From assembly GCA_947474705.1 (NCBI GenBank), contig CANJJS010000052.1, positions 1-35,705 on the forward strand: a stretch of DNA of 35,705 nucleotides, written 5' to 3'. The notes beneath the pieces are model-generated. The model saw only the letters and a program-made list of their open reading frames with translations. It searched no databases and was not told where the DNA came from. This DNA is from Acetobacteraceae bacterium. Lineage in GTDB: Bacteria > Pseudomonadota > Alphaproteobacteria > Acetobacterales > Acetobacteraceae. This document shows, piece after piece, positions 23,571 through 31,892 of the stretch. Numbering within the stretch: the stretch's first letter is position 1; each line of letters begins with the position of its first letter. The position numbers and the translations under genes are program-made.

Positions 23571-24905
23571 GTGGCGGCGGAACAGTTCGATACGGCGGGA
23601 CGTCTTTCATTCATGAATATCGGGCCAGAGACCGCGGCGGCCCTCGCCGGGCTGTGGGAAAGCCTCCGGCCCGATTTGGACTCGATCCTCGACGGGTTTT
23701 ACCGGCATGCCGGCACCGTCCCCGCGCTGGCCGCGAAACTGGGCGGGCGGCAGCGGGACCTGCAACGGGCGCAGGCCCGTCACTGGGAGATGTTGTTTTC
23801 CGGGCGGTTCGACGAGGCGTATTTCGCCAGTGCCCGTGCCGTCGGAGAGGAATATTTCCGCATCGGCCTGGAGCCGCGCTGGTATATCGGCGGGTATAAT
23901 CACCTGCTGCGCGCCGCGATCGAGACCGCCGCGCGGAAGCATCGTTTCTCCCCGGCCCGGAGTGCCGCCGCGACCGGCGCGGCGGCCGCGGCGGTGTTGC
24001 TGGACATGGAGGTCGCGATTTCCGTTTACCAGGACTCGCTTGTCAGGGACCGGGCGCAACGCGGGGCGCGGATGAACGATCTGCTGACCCGTTTCGAAAC
24101 CAGCGCCACCGGTCTGGTCGGCAAGGTCGCGATGGCGTCGAAACACCTCGAATCCGCGGCCGGCGCGCTCAGCGCCAATGCCGATCGCACCAACCAGCAG
24201 GCGTCCACCGTCGCGGCGGCGGAACAGGCCAGCGGCAACGTGCAGACGGTCGCCAGTACCGCGGAGGAGCTGGCGGCCTCGATCGCCGAGATCGGCCGCC
24301 AGGTGGCGCAGGCGAGTCATGTGACCCAAAAGGCCGTCGCCGACGCCGAGCAGACCGATACCGTGGTGCGGACCTTGGCCGACGGCGCGCGGAAGATCGA
24401 CGAGGTGGTGTCGCTGATCAGTAGCATCGCCAGCCAGACCAATCTGTTGGCATTGAACGCGACCATCGAAGCCGCGCGCGCCGGGGAAGCAGGCAAGGGC
24501 TTCGCCGTGGTCGCCAGCGAGGTGAAGGGGCTGGCCAGTCAGACCGCCCGCGCGACGGAGGAAATTGGCCGTCAGATCGCCGATATCCAGTCCGCCACCA
24601 GCCAGGCGGTCGAGGCGATCAAGGGCATCGCGGGCACGATTTCCGAGGTCAGTCAGATTTCTGCCGCCATTGCCTCGGCGGTGGAGGAGCAGAGCGCGGC
24701 AACCCAGGAGATCGCGCGGAGCGTGCAGGAGGCGTCGCGGGGAACGTTGGAGGTGACGGCGACCATCGCCAATGTCAGTCAGGCTGCGGTGGAAACCGGC
24801 GGCGGGGCCAACGCGGTGCTGGCCGAAGCCGACGGTCTGGCGAAACAATCCGAGGAACTGCGGGGCGAGATCGTGGCGTTCCTGCGGGAGGCGAAAGCGG
24901 CCTGA
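23571..24905 (+). CDS. globin-coupled methyl-accepting chemotaxis protein
   Basis: A 444-residue soluble receptor with no transmembrane segments or HAMP domain. Residues 1-160 form a globin-coupled-sensor domain: the proximal heme ligand is probably His71 ([13 protein letters not shown]), followed by [15 protein letters not shown]. Residues about 200-440 are the coiled-coil signalling domain, whose conserved tip reads [25 protein letters not shown]. Such receptors sense O2 or other heme gases and signal to CheA through CheW. The start is GTG 23571, with GGAGG about 10 bases upstream. No che genes are nearby, so it would act on a remote chemotaxis system. It converges on hisD. Confidence 0.88.
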   Translation: MAAEQFDTAGRLSFMNIGPETAAALAGLWESLRPDLDSILDGFYRHAGTVPALAAKLGGRQRDLQRAQARHWEMLFSGRFDEAYFASARAVGEEYFRIGLEPRWYIGGYNHLLRAAIETAARKHRFSPARSAAATGAAAAAVLLDMEVAISVYQDSLVRDRAQRGARMNDLLTRFETSATGLVGKVAMASKHLESAAGALSANADRTNQQASTVAAAEQASGNVQTVASTAEELAASIAEIGRQVAQASHVTQKAVADAEQTDTVVRTLADGARKIDEVVSLISSIASQTNLLALNATIEAARAGEAGKGFAVVASEVKGLASQTARATEEIGRQIADIQSATSQAVEAIKGIAGTISEVSQISAAIASAVEEQSAATQEIARSVQEASRGTLEVTATIANVSQAAVETGGGANAVLAEADGLAKQSEELRGEIVAFLREAKAA

Positions 24906-24935
24906 GGCCAGGCGGGCGCTGTCTGGGAGGAGGGG

Positions 24936-26219
24936 CTAAAGCCGCATCGCCACGCTACGGGCATGCGCGCCGAGACCCTCCGCTTCCGCCAGCGTCACCG
25001 CCGCCGGCCCAATCCGCCGCAACGCCGCCTGGTCGCCGGAGATCCACGTCGTGCGCTTCAAGAAGTCGAACACCGACAATCCGGAGGCGAACCGCGCCGT
25101 GCGCCCCGTCGGCAGCACGTGATTGGGGCCGCCCACGTAATCGCCCACCGCTTCCGGGCAGTAAGCGCCCAGAAAAATCGCGCCGGCGTGACGGACCTGG
25201 CCGAACAACGCCTCCGGTCCCGCGCCCATGAGTTGCAAGTGTTCCGGCGCCAGACGGTCGATCAGACCCACCGCCTCCCCCCACTCCCGCACCACGATCG
25301 CCGCCCCATGCGCGTCCCAGCTCGCCTGGGCGATCGCCGCCCGGGACAGGCTGACCATTTCCGAGGCGACCGCGGCGATGACCGCCTCGGCGAAAGCGGC
25401 ATCGTCGGCGATCAGGATCGACTGCGCGGCCTCGTCGTGCTCGGCCTGCGCCAGAAGATCGACCGCGACGCGGCGGGGATCGCTGCCGGCATCGGCGACC
25501 ACGACGACCTCCGACGGGCCGGCGATGTTGTCGATGCCCACGCGCCCGAACACCTGACGCTTGGCCTCCGCGACATAGGCGTTGCCGGGCCCGACGATCC
25601 GGTCCACCGCCGCGAGGCTCCCGGTCCCATAGGCCATCGCCGCCACCGCCTGGGCGCCGCCAATCCGGTAAATTTCCGAAACGCCGGCCCGCCGCGCCGC
25701 CGCCAGCACCAGCGGATTCAAAATCCCGTCCGGCGTCGGCACGCACATGGCCACCCGGCCCACACCCGCCGCCCGCGCCGGCAGAGCATTCATCAGGACC
25801 GAAGACGGGTACGCCGCCTTGCCGCCCGGCACATACAAACCCACGGAGTCGAGCGCCGTCCACCGCATTCCCAGCGTCATGCCCTCCGCGTCCGTCATCT
25901 TCAGATCGGCGGGCAATTGCGCCTTGTGAAACGCCTCGATCCGGCGTGCCGCGACATCCAACGCCGCCAGTTGGTCCGCGGGGACGGAGGCCACCGCCGC
26001 CTCGATCTCCGCCGCGCCGATCCGGAGCCGGTCCGCCGTCAGCGTCAGCCGGTCGAACCGCGCGGTATACGCGATCAAGGCCGCGTCGCCCCGCGCCCGG
26101 ACATCGGCGACAATCGCGGTCACCGCGCGATCGACGGTTTCCGTCGTTTCGCGCGCCTGGTTCAGCAACGCGGAGAAACCGGCTTCGAAATCGGCGGCGG
26201 CGGTGGAAAGGCGGATCAT
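24936..26219 (-). CDS. hisD: histidinol dehydrogenase
   Basis: A 427-residue histidinol dehydrogenase, catalysing the last two steps of histidine synthesis (L-histidinol to L-histidine with 2 NAD+). Recognisable segments are VGLYVPGGKAAYPSSVLMN, YRIGGAQAVAAMAYGTG, VDRIVGPGNAYVAEAKR, IAGPSEVVVVAD, LLAQAEHDEAAQS, RLAPEHLQLM and CPEAVGDYVGGPNHVLPTG, including the zinc and catalytic His/Glu neighbourhoods. Length is normal. The frame continues far upstream but ATG 26219 (MIRLST) fits the family. hisG lies about 2.1 kb away on the same strand with plus-strand genes between. Confidence 0.95.
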   Translation of the reverse strand: MIRLSTAAADFEAGFSALLNQARETTETVDRAVTAIVADVRARGDAALIAYTARFDRLTLTADRLRIGAAEIEAAVASVPADQLAALDVAARRIEAFHKAQLPADLKMTDAEGMTLGMRWTALDSVGLYVPGGKAAYPSSVLMNALPARAAGVGRVAMCVPTPDGILNPLVLAAARRAGVSEIYRIGGAQAVAAMAYGTGSLAAVDRIVGPGNAYVAEAKRQVFGRVGIDNIAGPSEVVVVADAGSDPRRVAVDLLAQAEHDEAAQSILIADDAAFAEAVIAAVASEMVSLSRAAIAQASWDAHGAAIVVREWGEAVGLIDRLAPEHLQLMGAGPEALFGQVRHAGAIFLGAYCPEAVGDYVGGPNHVLPTGRTARFASGLSVFDFLKRTTWISGDQAALRRIGPAAVTLAEAEGLGAHARSVAMRL

Positions 26220-26366
26220 GCGGACCTGTCGTTCGTGGCGTGGGGGACCCACCCTTGGGACATCGCCCCCGCCCGCGTCAATCGTCGTGATTCCAGGGCT
26301 CGACAAACGGAGCCGCCGCCGGGCCGGGGTTGATCCCGGTCCCGGATCGGCCCTAACAGCCAAGGC

Positions 26367-26996
26367 ATGAGTGGAACCGGACACACAGCGGAAGCGGCCG
26401 AGGAAACCGCGCGGGCGGCGAAGCGATCCTACATCGCCATCGTCCTCGGTTCCCTGGCCGCGGGCAGCGCGGGCTCCATGGCCGTGCTGCAAATGTCGGA
26501 AAAGGCCCTGGAACTTCTGGGCCTGAAACGGACCGAGGCTTTTCTGCTGGCCCAGCAAACCGCGCAAGGCGAGTTTTCGCGGCAGATCACGAAGCTGATC
26601 GCGCAACGGATTTTTTGGTCGATCCGCTACAGCGGCGCGGTCGAGACCGGATTTCCGCAGGAAACGCAGGAAGACGCCTGGCGCCGGTATAACGAGGCCG
26701 TGGTCACCTGGAACGAAAATTATTACGTCAGCGTCGTGCTGGCGCAAAAATATTCCGGCCCGGAACTGAAGCGTCAGCTCGAGGCGATGAACGGCGCGCT
26801 CGGCGGGATCAACGCCTGCCTGAACCGCATTCATTACCGCCCGTCCTACATCGCCAAGGGCGGAGAAGCCGCCGCCACCTGCCGCTTCGTCACCGGTGAC
26901 GGCGGAAGTCAGGACGACAATGTCAGGGTTTTGGGCATGGAAATTCAGCGGGCGAGCAAAATGTTCGGCGTCATGCTGGAGTTTTTGTCGAAATGA
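26367..26996 (+). CDS. hypothetical protein with one N-terminal membrane helix
   Basis: A 209-residue protein, not recognised. A short charged N-terminus precedes one hydrophobic helix (about residues 22-40: IAIVLGSLAAGSAGSMAVL). The rest is mostly helical and aromatic-rich (IRYSGAVETGF, WRRYNEAVVTWNENYYVSVVLAQKY). Two cysteines occur in the C-terminal half. It diverges from hisD with about 147 bp between and overlaps the downstream NTF2-like gene by 4 bp (ATGA), so the two are co-translated. Confidence 0.6.
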   Translation: MSGTGHTAEAAEETARAAKRSYIAIVLGSLAAGSAGSMAVLQMSEKALELLGLKRTEAFLLAQQTAQGEFSRQITKLIAQRIFWSIRYSGAVETGFPQETQEDAWRRYNEAVVTWNENYYVSVVLAQKYSGPELKRQLEAMNGALGGINACLNRIHYRPSYIAKGGEAAATCRFVTGDGGSQDDNVRVLGMEIQRASKMFGVMLEFLSK

Positions 26997-27373
26997 GTCC
27001 GCTCCCAGAGGCGCGCGACGCCCTGTTCAAGGTCTTCGCCCGCGGGCTTTTCCGCCGCGACATGGACCTGCTTTACACCGCCGCCACCGAAGATTTTCTT
27101 TGGTCCTGGCACGACGGTCTGCTGGCGACGAAAGCACTCCGCGGCGGCGCGGCGATCCTGGCGCATCTCGACGAACAAAAGTCTCTGTTTTCGGAACAGG
27201 CGTTTCACGAGGTGGCGTACCACCATCTCCCGGATACGAGTTTCATGACCTTCCGGGTCAGCGAAACCCTCCGCGCGACCGGCGCGCGGCGGGAGCAACA
27301 GGGTATCGAGCGGTATACGTTCCGGGATGGGAAGATCGCGGCCAAGGACGTGTATCGGAAGCCGGTCGCGTAG
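26993..27373 (+). CDS. SnoaL/NTF2-like domain protein
   Basis: A 126-residue protein with the pattern of the NTF2-like superfamily: an N-terminal helix (ALFKVFARGLFRRDMDLLY), then TEDFLWSWHDG and KALRGGAAILAHLDE, then a curved sheet (YHHLPDTSFMTFRVSET) ending in GIERYTFRDGKIAAKDVY, which is a typical SnoaL C-terminal strand pair. Members can be small enzymes or ligand-binding proteins; no catalytic residues can be assigned. It overlaps the upstream gene by 4 bp. Confidence 0.7.
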   Translation: MSPLPEARDALFKVFARGLFRRDMDLLYTAATEDFLWSWHDGLLATKALRGGAAILAHLDEQKSLFSEQAFHEVAYHHLPDTSFMTFRVSETLRATGARREQQGIERYTFRDGKIAAKDVYRKPVA

Positions 27374-27530
27374 CGCTTTTGGCGGGGCAATCGCCTCAGG
27401 CGAGCCGCGTACCTCTCCACGTCCCGGCACGGCGCGACCGGGCCACCCGGGGGTGGCGCGGCGTTTCTGTTTGCGTTGTTCGCCAAGGCGGCGCGATGAT
27501 GCGACGTGAAGCCTGTCTCAGGAGGTTCCC

Positions 27531-27803
27531 GTGCCCACCACCACGATCCGTCTCGACGGCGATCTGAAGGCGCGCGTCGCGGCGGCGGCGGAAAGCGCTG
27601 GCAAGACCGCGCATGCCTTCATCCTCGAGGCCATCGCTCGCACGGTCGAGCAAGCGGAGGAGGACGAAGCGTTCCGGCGCCTGGCGGAGTCCCGCTGGTC
27701 GCGCATTCTCGAAACGGGCGAGACAGTGGCGTGGGACGCGGCGAAAACGTGGATTGAGGCCCGCGCCCGTGGAGAAGCTCCGCCAAGACCCAGAGCGCGC
27801 TGA
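27531..27803 (+). CDS. ribbon-helix-helix antitoxin
   Basis: A 90-residue protein. The N-terminus TTTIRLDGDLKARVAAAAES.GKTAHAFILEAI is a CopG/RHH-type DNA-binding ribbon-helix-helix, expected to dimerise and repress its own operon. The C-terminal half is the toxin-binding tail. It starts with GTG 27531 after an AGGAGG ribosome site. The cognate toxin gene 8 bp downstream is broken, so the antitoxin now appears to be without a working partner at this locus. Confidence 0.75.
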   Translation: MPTTTIRLDGDLKARVAAAAESAGKTAHAFILEAIARTVEQAEEDEAFRRLAESRWSRILETGETVAWDAAKTWIEARARGEAPPRPRAR

Positions 27804-27943
27804 CCGGACGCGTGGCCCGTACCGAACTGGCCCCCGGTTGTCGACGACTTCGACCGCTCCCTCGCGCATATGGCGCGCTTCGACGTCGAAAATCCCGCTG
27901 CCCGCATCGGCGAACTCGTCGAGGCGATCCAAATCCTCGCCCA

Positions 27944-27953
27944 CAGCCCGACG
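27944..27953. repeat. left 10-bp target-site duplication
   Basis: CAGCCCGACG directly left of the MITE-like element, identical to 28156-28165. Collapsing the two copies restores the toxin reading frame. Confidence 0.75.
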
Positions 27954-28155
27954 CTACGGTGGCCGTACATCCACGGAATGAAAATTCGAAGTCAGGCACA
28001 ACATCTCCTCGTCATCCCCCGACTCGATCGGGGGACCGGGAGCGGCACAATCCCGCCTTTCTGGCACTCCCGGCGGCCCGACCAGGTCGGGCCATGACGA
28101 GGAGAGTGCGTGCCAGACGGCGGATATTCATTCCGCGTATGTACGGCCACCGTAG
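27954..28155. mobile_element. MITE-like element, 202 bp
   Basis: Ends at 27954-28015 and 28094-28155 are imperfect 62-bp terminal inverted repeats (about 50 matches). The outermost 17 bases, CTACGGTGGCCGTACAT, are identical, as are the inner 12 (TCTCCTCGTCAT). CAGCCCGACG is directly repeated on both sides (27944-27953 and 28156-28165), consistent with a 10-bp target duplication. The centre has its own small palindromes (CCCCGACTCGATCGGGG and GGCCCGACCAGGTCGGGCC). No transposase is encoded, so movement would need an enzyme in trans. Confidence 0.8.
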
Positions 28156-28165
28156 CAGCCCGACG
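28156..28165. repeat. right 10-bp target-site duplication
   Basis: CAGCCCGACG directly right of the element, identical to 27944-27953. Confidence 0.75.
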
Positions 28166-28322
28166 ATCGGGCGGCCAGTCAAAGGAGGGCTTCGCGACCT
28201 TGTCGCTGGCAAGGGCGCGCGTGGCCATGTCGCGCTGTACCGGTTTGTCGAAGGCGCGGATACCATCTTCATCGTCGCGATCCGGCACCAGCGCGAGGCG
28301 GATTATCCGCGCGGCGTTTGAC

Positions 28323-29015
28323 CTACCCCGCCAGCGCCGCCCGCACGCGCGCCACGATCGCGCCCACCGCCTCGGGCCGCGTCTTCAGCGCCGTGCGGTT
28401 CACGATCAACCGGCTGGTCACCTGCGCGATCGTCTCGGTTTCCACCAGCCCGTTCGCGCGCAGCGTCGAGCCGGTCTGCACGAGGTCGACGATGACCCGG
28501 GACAGGCCCAGGCCCGGGGCGAGTTCCATGGCGCCGTTAAGGTGCACGATCTCCGCCTGGATGCCGCGGCTGGCGTAATGGCGGCGCGCGATATTGGGAT
28601 ATTTGGACGCGACCCGCACCCGCGACCAGCGTTGCGGGTCGTCGGTCCCCGCGGTTTCTTTCGGCTCGGCGACAGAGATTCGGCAGGCGCCAATGCCCAG
28701 GTCGAGGGGCGCGTAAATCTCGGGATAATCGAATTCCATGAGCACGTCGGCGCCACAAATCCCGATATGCGCGGCCCCGAAAGCCACGAAAGTCGCGACA
28801 TCGAAGGAGCGGACACGGATGACGTCGAGCATGGGGTCGTTGGTTTCGAACCGCATGCGGCGGCTGCTCTCGTCGGAATAATCGGCGGCGGGCACGATCC
28901 CGGCGCGCGCCAGCAGCGGGCCGCATTCGGTCAAAATCCGGCCCTTTGGCAAAGCCAGGATCAGGGGTGAGTCGTTTTCCGGCTCCAGCGCGGCGGTCGA
29001 AAAGGGGGCGGTCAT
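28323..29015 (-). CDS. hisG: ATP phosphoribosyltransferase, short form
   Basis: A 230-residue HisG of the short type, which catalyses the first committed step of histidine synthesis (ATP + PRPP to phosphoribosyl-ATP). Segments LILALPKGRI near the N-terminus, IGICGADVLMEF, RVASKYPNIAR and IVDLVQTGSTLRANGL (PRPP loop) identify it. The C-terminal regulatory domain of long HisG is absent, so activity should need HisZ, which is not in the window. Its stop lies 1 bp from the broken toxin's stop (convergent). trpS is 29 bp upstream on the same strand, likely cotranscribed. Confidence 0.93.
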   Translation of the reverse strand: MTAPFSTAALEPENDSPLILALPKGRILTECGPLLARAGIVPAADYSDESSRRMRFETNDPMLDVIRVRSFDVATFVAFGAAHIGICGADVLMEFDYPEIYAPLDLGIGACRISVAEPKETAGTDDPQRWSRVRVASKYPNIARRHYASRGIQAEIVHLNGAMELAPGLGLSRVIVDLVQTGSTLRANGLVETETIAQVTSRLIVNRTALKTRPEAVGAIVARVRAALAG

Positions 29016-29044
29016 GGCTGTGTCCGTATTATCGGTAAAGAGGG

Positions 29045-30043
29045 TCAGACCCGCAGGAAGCCGACCAGATCTTCGGCCTTCGCCACGATCGGGTCGGCGA
29101 TGGCGGCGGCGCGGCGGGCGCCGTCGCGCAGGACCGAGTCGACATGGCCGGGGTCGGCCAGCAGGCGTTGGGTTTCCGCGGCGATCGGCGTCAGTTTCTC
29201 GACGAGCAGTTCGGTCAGGGTTTTCTTATAGTCCCCGAAGCCGCGCCCGCCGTGTTCCCGCAAAACCTCGGACAGCGACAGGTCCGTCAGGGCGGCATAG
29301 ATGCCCACGAGATTGCGCGCTTCCGGCCGGTTCGCCAGGCCCTCCACGTCCGAAGGCAGCGGTTCCGGGTCGGTCTTGGCGCGGCGGATTTTCAGCGCGA
29401 TCGTGTCGGCGTCGTCGTTCAGGTTGATCCGGCTTTGATCCGAGGGATCGGATTTCGACATTTTCTTGGTGCCGTCGCGCAGACTCATGACCCGCGCGGC
29501 GGGACCCATGATCACCGGTTCGATATTCGGGAAAAACTCGACGCCGTAATCGTGATTGAATTTCTGGGCGATGTCGTTGGCCAGTTCCAGATGCTGGCGC
29601 TGGTCGTCGCCCACCGGCACCCGCGTCGCGTGATACGCCAGAATGTCGGCCGCCATCAGATTCGGATAGACATACAGGCCTGAACCCGCGTTCTCCCGGT
29701 CCTTGCCCGCCTTGTCCTTGAACTGCGTCATCCGGTTCAGCCAACCGATCCGCGACACGCAATTGAAGATCCAGGCCAACTGGACATGCGCGCGCACGCC
29801 CGATTGGAGAAAGACGATGTGCTTCTCTGGATCGATCCCGATCGCCAGCAACGTCGCCGCCATCTCGCGGGTCTGCCGCGCCAACTCGGCCGGGTTCTGA
29901 AACACGGTGATCGCGTGCAGATCGACGACGCAGTAAATGCACTCGTGCCCGTCCTGCAGCGCGGCCCAGTTGCGCAACGCACCCAAATAATTGCCGAGCG
30001 TGGGGATGCCCGAAGGCTGAATTCCGGAAAAAATCCGCTGCAT
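29045..30043 (-). CDS. trpS: tryptophanyl-tRNA synthetase
   Basis: A 332-residue class I aminoacyl-tRNA synthetase charging tRNA-Trp. [20 protein letters not shown] at the N-terminus contains the HIGH-equivalent signature, and [14 protein letters not shown] carries the KMSKS loop; [18 protein letters not shown] and [18 protein letters not shown] are family-typical. Length is normal for bacterial TrpRS. The in-frame start 24 codons further upstream is rejected in favour of ATG 30043 (MQRIFSG). It precedes hisG by 29 bp. Confidence 0.95.
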   Translation of the reverse strand: MQRIFSGIQPSGIPTLGNYLGALRNWAALQDGHECIYCVVDLHAITVFQNPAELARQTREMAATLLAIGIDPEKHIVFLQSGVRAHVQLAWIFNCVSRIGWLNRMTQFKDKAGKDRENAGSGLYVYPNLMAADILAYHATRVPVGDDQRQHLELANDIAQKFNHDYGVEFFPNIEPVIMGPAARVMSLRDGTKKMSKSDPSDQSRINLNDDADTIALKIRRAKTDPEPLPSDVEGLANRPEARNLVGIYAALTDLSLSEVLREHGGRGFGDYKKTLTELLVEKLTPIAAETQRLLADPGHVDSVLRDGARRAAAIADPIVAKAEDLVGFLRV

Positions 30044-30215
30044 GGTCCGCGTTCCGTTGCGTGGGAGCGGACAGATGAACGAACAGCGACGCGCGCGCAA
30101 CCGGGCCCGGTTCATCTCACAGTCTCATCGGATGAAACATTGGTCATCCAACACATGAAGGGCTGCCCGAATCCACTTGATCGTGTTATGACTCTCGCGC
30201 ATCAGGAGGTGCCTC

Positions 30216-30464
30216 ATGCGCGCGACGATCCCCCTTCTACTGAGTTTGTCCCTGCTGGCGGGCTGCGGAACCAGCGAGCCCAACCGCGAACTCGGCGGCG
30301 CCGCGGCCGGTGCCGGCACCGGCGCGACCATCGGGCTTCTGGGCGGGCCCGTGGGCGTGGTCGGCGGCGCGCTGATCGGCGCGGTCGCGGGCGCGGGCAC
30401 CGGCGCGGCCGTGTCCCCCGGCCATCTCAACCTGGGCAAGCCGTTCTGGTCCGATCAGCCCTGA
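30216..30464 (+). CDS. small glycine-zipper lipoprotein
   Basis: An 82-residue lipoprotein: a signal sequence with lipobox LLAGC (Cys17) places it at the membrane after lipidation. The centre is a glycine zipper (GGAAAGAGTGATIGLLGGPVG and onward), which forms tight membrane-associated helices in outer-membrane proteins of the YMGG/OmpA-linked types. AGGAGG lies a few bases upstream of ATG 30216. It is convergent with the CBS gene, 7 bp apart. Confidence 0.82.
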   Translation: MRATIPLLLSLSLLAGCGTSEPNRELGGAAAGAGTGATIGLLGGPVGVVGGALIGAVAGAGTGAAVSPGHLNLGKPFWSDQP

Positions 30465-30471
30465 GCCGGCG

Positions 30472-30906
30472 TCAGGCCGCGCCGGAAATATAGGCGCGGA
30501 GACTGTCCACTTCCGTCTCCTGGCGCATGATCACCGATTTCACGACGTCGCCGATGCTGACCATGCCGACGACCTCGCCACCCCGCACCACCGGCAAATG
30601 CCGGATGCGGCCCATGGTCATCTTCCGCATCGCCTCGTCCACGGTCATGTCCGGATGCGCCAGATGCACGGCACGGGTCATCAACTGACCCGCCGTCATC
30701 TCCAGCGTCCGAGCCCCGTTCTGGGCCACGGAGCGGACGATATCCCGCTCGCTGACAATGCCCAGTACCTGGTCCGCGCGGTCCATCACCAAAACCGCGC
30801 CAATACGATTGTCCGTCAACCTGGCCGATACCTCCGGCACCGTCGCCGTGGGTGCCACCGTCACAACGGCATGGCCCTTGTGTTTCAGAATCGCCGCGAT
30901 CGTCAT
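30472..30906 (-). CDS. CBS domain pair protein
   Basis: A 144-residue protein made of two CBS motifs. The first runs from about residue 8 to 65 (GHAVVTVAPTATVPEVSARL, VLGIVSERDIVRSV), the second from 73 to 130 (MTRAVHLAHPDMTVDEAMRKM, HLPVVRGGEVVGMVSIGDVV). Stand-alone CBS pairs bind adenine nucleotides or NADH and regulate partner proteins. ATG 30906, with GGAGG close upstream, is preferred over an in-frame start 17 codons earlier. No partner is evident from context. Confidence 0.88.
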   Translation of the reverse strand: MTIAAILKHKGHAVVTVAPTATVPEVSARLTDNRIGAVLVMDRADQVLGIVSERDIVRSVAQNGARTLEMTAGQLMTRAVHLAHPDMTVDEAMRKMTMGRIRHLPVVRGGEVVGMVSIGDVVKSVIMRQETEVDSLRAYISGAA

Positions 30907-31044
30907 CGTCCGTCCTCCGGTTGTGGGAAGTAACGCGGAACAGACAACCCAAACCAAGACAAAAGGCCCGGATCGCCGGCCCGCCCAGTCTCAGACACCA
31001 TACACCCTATCGGGCCCGGCCGTGCCGTTCCAGCCAATTCGACA
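30907..31044. other. intergenic stretch, upstream of CBS gene
   Basis: Together with the palindromic element it makes the 545 bp between the CBS gene and sdhC. I see only a possible promoter region for the CBS gene and no coding potential. Confidence 0.4.
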
Positions 31045-31370
31045 CATATGTTTGGACGGTTTGGCGTCGGAGCGGTGTTGACGCTGGGGCGTTGCCCCAG
31101 ACCCCACGAGGGGCTTTGCCCCTTCGAACCCCGCCAGGGGAACGTCCCCTGGACCGCGATCGATTTTTGGCCGGTGATTAAGGGAGGGCCTTCCACGGAC
31201 GTCTCGACAGCCTCGCATGGCCCTCCCTTAATCACCGGCCAAACCCCGGGGTTCCAAGGGCGAGCCCCAAAGGCCCATTGGGGCGGGTTCGAAGGGCGGA
31301 GCCCTCGCGGGGTCCGGGGCAGAGCCCCGGCGCCTCTACCGCCCCAACGCCAAACCGCCCAGGCACATGC
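31045..31370. repeat. large palindromic intergenic element (about 325 bp)
   Basis: The two halves are imperfect inverted repeats over their whole length. The core is exact: 31166-31190 and 31219-31243 are perfect 25-bp complements (GGCCGGTGATTAAGGGAGGG on the left arm) around a 28-base loop. Outward, GGGGCTTTGCCCCTTCGAACCC pairs with GGGTTCGAAGGG plus GGAGCCC, and the outer ends TTTGGACGGTTTGGCGT and ACGCCAAACCGCCC also pair. No ORF looks genuine. It is probably a dispersed non-coding repeat or MITE. Confidence 0.7.
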
Positions 31371-31451
31371 GTTGACCGGCTCGGACAGGGCGGCTAAGCA
31401 CGACCGCAGAAGCCGGTTTCTCCGTCCTCTCCGGCCAGATTGGAGCGATCC

Positions 31452-31883
31452 TTGAGAGACGTACGCGAAGCGCTGATGGTGGCGCGCAATTCGGATGGCA
31501 AACTGGTGCGCCGTCCGCTTTCCCCGCATGTGCAGGTGCATCGCTGGCCGCTGAGCATGGCGCTGTCGATCGCGCACCGTATTTCCGGTGTCGGTCTGGG
31601 CATTGGCACCTTATTGATGACGGGCTGGCTGGCGTCCGCCGCGTCGTCCGAGGACGGCTTCGAGAAATATCAGCGTTTTCTGGGCTCGGCATTTGGTATT
31701 TTGTTGCTGTTCGGCTGGACGGCGGCGCTCGTCTACCATTTGATGAGCGGGACGCGGCATTTGTGGATGGATCTGGGCCGCGGGTTCGATGCGAAAGACT
31801 ATGAAAATTCGGGCCTGGCCGTTCTGGTCGGCACGGGCGGGCTGACGGTGCTGATCTGGCTCGTCGGCCTGATCGTCTGGTAG
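31452..31883 (+). CDS. sdhC: succinate dehydrogenase cytochrome b556 subunit
   Basis: A 143-residue membrane subunit of respiratory complex II, which passes electrons from succinate to ubiquinone. RPLSPHVQVHRWPLSMALSIAHRISGV contains the conserved Ser/Arg of the quinone site, three transmembrane helices follow, and YHLMSGTRHLWMD carries the heme b ligand His. The start is uncertain: TTG 31452 has GGAG six bases upstream, while TTG 31440 and ATG 31476 are alternatives; the conserved region lies after all of them. First gene of sdhCDAB, downstream of the palindromic element. Confidence 0.9.
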   Translation: MRDVREALMVARNSDGKLVRRPLSPHVQVHRWPLSMALSIAHRISGVGLGIGTLLMTGWLASAASSEDGFEKYQRFLGSAFGILLLFGWTAALVYHLMSGTRHLWMDLGRGFDAKDYENSGLAVLVGTGGLTVLIWLVGLIVW

Positions 31884-31892
31884 GAGCGCGAG

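Larger units (their letters stand above)
27812..28321 (+). pseudogene. RelE/ParE-family toxin gene, frameshifted and split by a MITE-like insertion
   Basis: The toxin begins at GTG 27812 (ARTELAP), then an extra C in a CCCCC run near 27835-27839 shifts the frame. The expected continuation VVDDFDRSLAHMARFDVE and ARIGELVEAIQILAHSPT lies in the next frame. A 202-bp element at 27954-28155 with a 10-bp direct repeat follows. The remainder resumes as TIGRPVKGGLRDLVAGKGAR and then HVALYRFVEGADTIFIVAIR, ending at TGA 28319-28321. Removing the extra base, the element and one repeat copy restores a toxin of about 100 residues. The two disruptions add 213 bp, so a 169-codon chimeric frame with a scrambled centre remains open. 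It is presumably inactive. Confidence 0.8.

Noticed and set aside
24963-26333. 456-codon plus-strand frame opposite hisD
   Set aside because: A shadow caused by GC-rich third positions; its translation is Arg/His-rich without domains, while the minus strand is unmistakably hisD.
28016-28093. CRISPR-like repeat cluster in the centre of the 28-kb element
   Set aside because: The repeats are inverted hairpins within one MITE-like element, not regularly spaced direct repeats.
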